Shown here: positions 5,616-6,155 of the stretch, one piece after another | Position numbering within the stretch: position 1 is the stretch's first letter | Layout of the letters: the number at the start of each line of letters is the position of its first letter | Source: Candidatus Bipolaricaulota bacterium | Lineage (GTDB): Bacteria > Bipolaricaulota > Bipolaricaulia > RBG-16-55-9 | Direction of reading: 5' to 3' | NCBI GenBank assembly: GCA_015487455.1 | Contig: WFPR01000004.1 | Span: 1 to 6,155, forward strand | DNA length: 6,155 nt | The notes under the pieces: model-generated | What the model was told of the DNA's origin: nothing | What the model saw: the letters and a program-made list of their open reading frames with translations, nothing else | Database searches by the model: none | Made by a program: the position numbers and the translations under genes

Positions 5616-5961
5616 AGCGCACGGCCTCCTCGCTCTGCAGCGGGCCGAAGTGCTCGAAGGGCGCCCCCTCAGGATGGCTGTTCGGGTACCGCGGGGGGAT
5701 GTAGAAGCCGTCGAGCACCTGGGCTTTTTGGATCAGCTCCTCGGGGACGTGGACGCGTTCGGGCAGCTCGCGGAGCAACCGGGCCACGACGTGGCCCCAG
5801 ACCTCCTGGCCAAGGTGGAGGTGCAAGGCTTTTACGGCCTTTTCGGCCGCCTGCTGGGCGGCGAAGCAAGCCCATTCGTGCCACCCGGCTTGCCGGGCCG
5901 CCTCGGCCACCTCCAGATCCCGCTCCGCCTGCTTGAGCCAGTCTTGAGCCCGATTGGCCAT
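5554..5961 (-). CDS. HEPN-domain protein, putative toxin of a HEPN/MNT pair
   Basis: This small all-helical protein has 135 residues. It starts MANRAQDWLKQAERDLEVAE, then has the hallmark second helix WACFAAQQAAEKAVKAL (30-46) and the segment FYIPPRYPNSHPEGAPFEHF (86-105). R91 and H96 form an Rx4H pattern compatible with the HEPN RNase motif, although most relatives of this subfamily keep the RYPN/D part without the histidine, so catalysis is uncertain. HEPN proteins paired with MNT nucleotidyltransferases act as RNA-cleaving toxins in characterised cases. The ATG at 5961 is chosen over a TTG at 5985 because the family begins at this methionine and AAGG lies just upstream. Its 3' end overlaps the MNT gene by 62 bases. 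It is the first minus-strand gene after a divergent spacer, so its promoter should lie between 5962 and 6041. Confidence 0.88.
   Translation of the reverse strand: MANRAQDWLKQAERDLEVAEAARQAGWHEWACFAAQQAAEKAVKALHLHLGQEVWGHVVARLLRELPERVHVPEELIQKAQVLDGFYIPPRYPNSHPEGAPFEHFGPLQSEEAVRYAREVVAFARAQMAHGPRDG
5625..5630 (-). promoter_or_regulatory. Shine-Dalgarno site of the MNT gene inside the HEPN gene
   Basis: AGGAGG on the minus strand (within GAGGAGG) lies nine bases before the MNT ATG at 5615. It is embedded in HEPN codons for two glutamates and an alanine, and supports the long overlap between the two genes as real. Confidence 0.6.
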
Positions 5962-6002
5962 CTCCCGCCTTGCTGCGCGAAACAAGCAAAAACGTCAATC
6001 CT

Positions 6003-6031
6003 TTGCTCAATCTTGAACGGGCTACTAGAAT
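6003..6031 (+). promoter_or_regulatory. Putative promoter of the plus-strand phosphatase gene
   Basis: TAGAAT (6026-6031) matches the -10 consensus at five of six positions. A weak -35, TTGCTC (6003-6008), lies 17 bases upstream. The -10 ends ten bases before the ATG at 6042, so transcription would start about four bases before the coding region, giving a nearly leaderless message. No ribosome site precedes the ATG, which fits. Confidence 0.5.
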
Positions 6032-6040
6032 AGCGCCCGT
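6017..6040. repeat. Inverted repeat flanking the -10 box, candidate operator
   Basis: Perfect 6-base arms ACGGGC (6017-6022) and GCCCGT (6035-6040) are separated by 12 bases that contain the -10 hexamer TAGAAT. The dyad abuts the start codon and would place a bound protein over the transcription start. With such short arms, chance occurrence in GC-rich DNA is possible. Confidence 0.3.
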
Positions 6041-6041
6041 C

Positions 6042-6155
6042 ATGGGCGCGATCAACCGCGTGCTGCTCGTCGGGCTGGACTCCGTGCCCCCCGAGCTGGC
6101 CTTCGGCGCGCTTGAGGGGGAGATGCCCACCCTCACCCAACTGCGCCGGGAGGGG
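6042..6155 (+). CDS. Alkaline-phosphatase-superfamily enzyme, N-terminal fragment
   Basis: Only the first 38 codons are inside the window. The protein begins MGAINRVLLVGLDSVPPELAF and continues to MPTLTQLRREG. A beta strand leading into GLD, followed by xPTLxxLxxEG, is the standard start of the type I phosphodiesterase / nucleotide pyrophosphatase branch of the alkaline phosphatase superfamily. D13 is expected to be the first metal-binding aspartate. The catalytic Thr or Ser lies further in and cannot be seen, so phosphatase, phosphodiesterase or sulfatase activity cannot be separated. It is the only plus-strand gene and is divergent from the HEPN gene. No signal peptide is visible, so this copy is probably cytoplasmic. 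Confidence 0.8.
   Translation, partial: MGAINRVLLVGLDSVPPELAFGALEGEMPTLTQLRREG

Larger units (their letters stand above)
5962..6041. other. Divergent 80-base spacer between HEPN and phosphatase genes
   Basis: This AT-rich spacer must hold the promoters of two divergent units. The plus-strand promoter is readable (separate entry). For the minus strand a TTGACG (5999-5994) could be a -35 box, but no convincing -10 follows at 16-18 bases, so the HEPN promoter cannot be assigned. A minus-strand direct repeat GATTGA occurs twice, 12 bases apart (around 5996-6014). Its meaning is unclear. Confidence 0.5.

Noticed and set aside
5217..5936. Plus-strand open frame of 239 codons opposite the HEPN/MNT genes
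   Set aside because: It turns into a Pro/Arg/Gly-rich string and lies opposite two confidently identified genes.
5962..5985. TTG start at 5985 for the HEPN gene
   Set aside because: It would add eight residues not typical of the family; the ATG at 5961 matches the usual MANRAxDW start and has AAGG upstream.
1..6155. tRNA, rRNA, CRISPR array, insertion sequence or phage attachment site
   Set aside because: No cloverleaf-like segment, regularly spaced repeats, transposase motif or flanking duplications were seen, and nearly all of the sequence is accounted for by protein genes.

Overview
The window is GC-rich bacterial DNA, densely packed with genes. All but one of the recognisable genes lie on the minus strand, so they read from right to left. 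Arg, Glu and Leu are abundant in the proteins. The mix of gene families (Uma2-type nuclease, retropepsin-like protease, HEPN/MNT pair) is common in thermophilic or deep-branching bacteria such as Chloroflexota, Armatimonadota, Bipolaricaulota and Cyanobacteria. No marker gene fixes the taxon, so this placement is only an inference.

Layout in the direction of minus-strand transcription. At the right end, an 80-base divergent spacer separates the first 38 codons of a plus-strand alkaline-phosphatase-superfamily enzyme (6042 to the edge) from a HEPN/MNT toxin-antitoxin-like pair (HEPN 5961-5554, MNT nucleotidyltransferase 5615-5232, overlapping by 62 bases). Nine bases later comes a 582-residue ATP sulfurylase/APS kinase fusion (5222-3474). 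It is followed by a Uma2-family PD-(D/E)XK nuclease-like protein (3446-2817) and a small retropepsin-like aspartic protease (2817-2398), which overlap by one base. A 140-base spacer carries what looks like the 5' stump of a second aspartic protease, a sigma70-type promoter and an overlapping palindrome. This promoter appears to drive a three-gene unit: a winged-helix regulator fused to a Rossmann-like domain (2257-1586), an assimilatory adenylylsulfate reductase of the iron-sulfur type (cysH, 1573-863), and UDP-sulfoquinovose synthase (sqdB/SQD1, 788 to the left edge, truncated).

How the genes fit together. Sulfate is activated to APS (Sat domain) and optionally to PAPS (CysC domain). APS or PAPS is reduced to sulfite (CysH). 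Sulfite is joined to UDP-glucose to give UDP-sulfoquinovose (SqdB), the donor for sulfolipid or sulfoquinovose-containing glycans. No sulfite reductase lies in the window, so the cluster looks like a sulfate-to-sulfonate branch rather than a general cysteine pathway. The regulator of unknown ligand, co-transcribed with cysH and sqdB, is the most novel-looking element. The nuclease, protease and HEPN/MNT genes are accessory genes interleaved with the sulfur genes. No RNA genes, CRISPR arrays, insertion sequences or convincing rho-independent terminators were seen.
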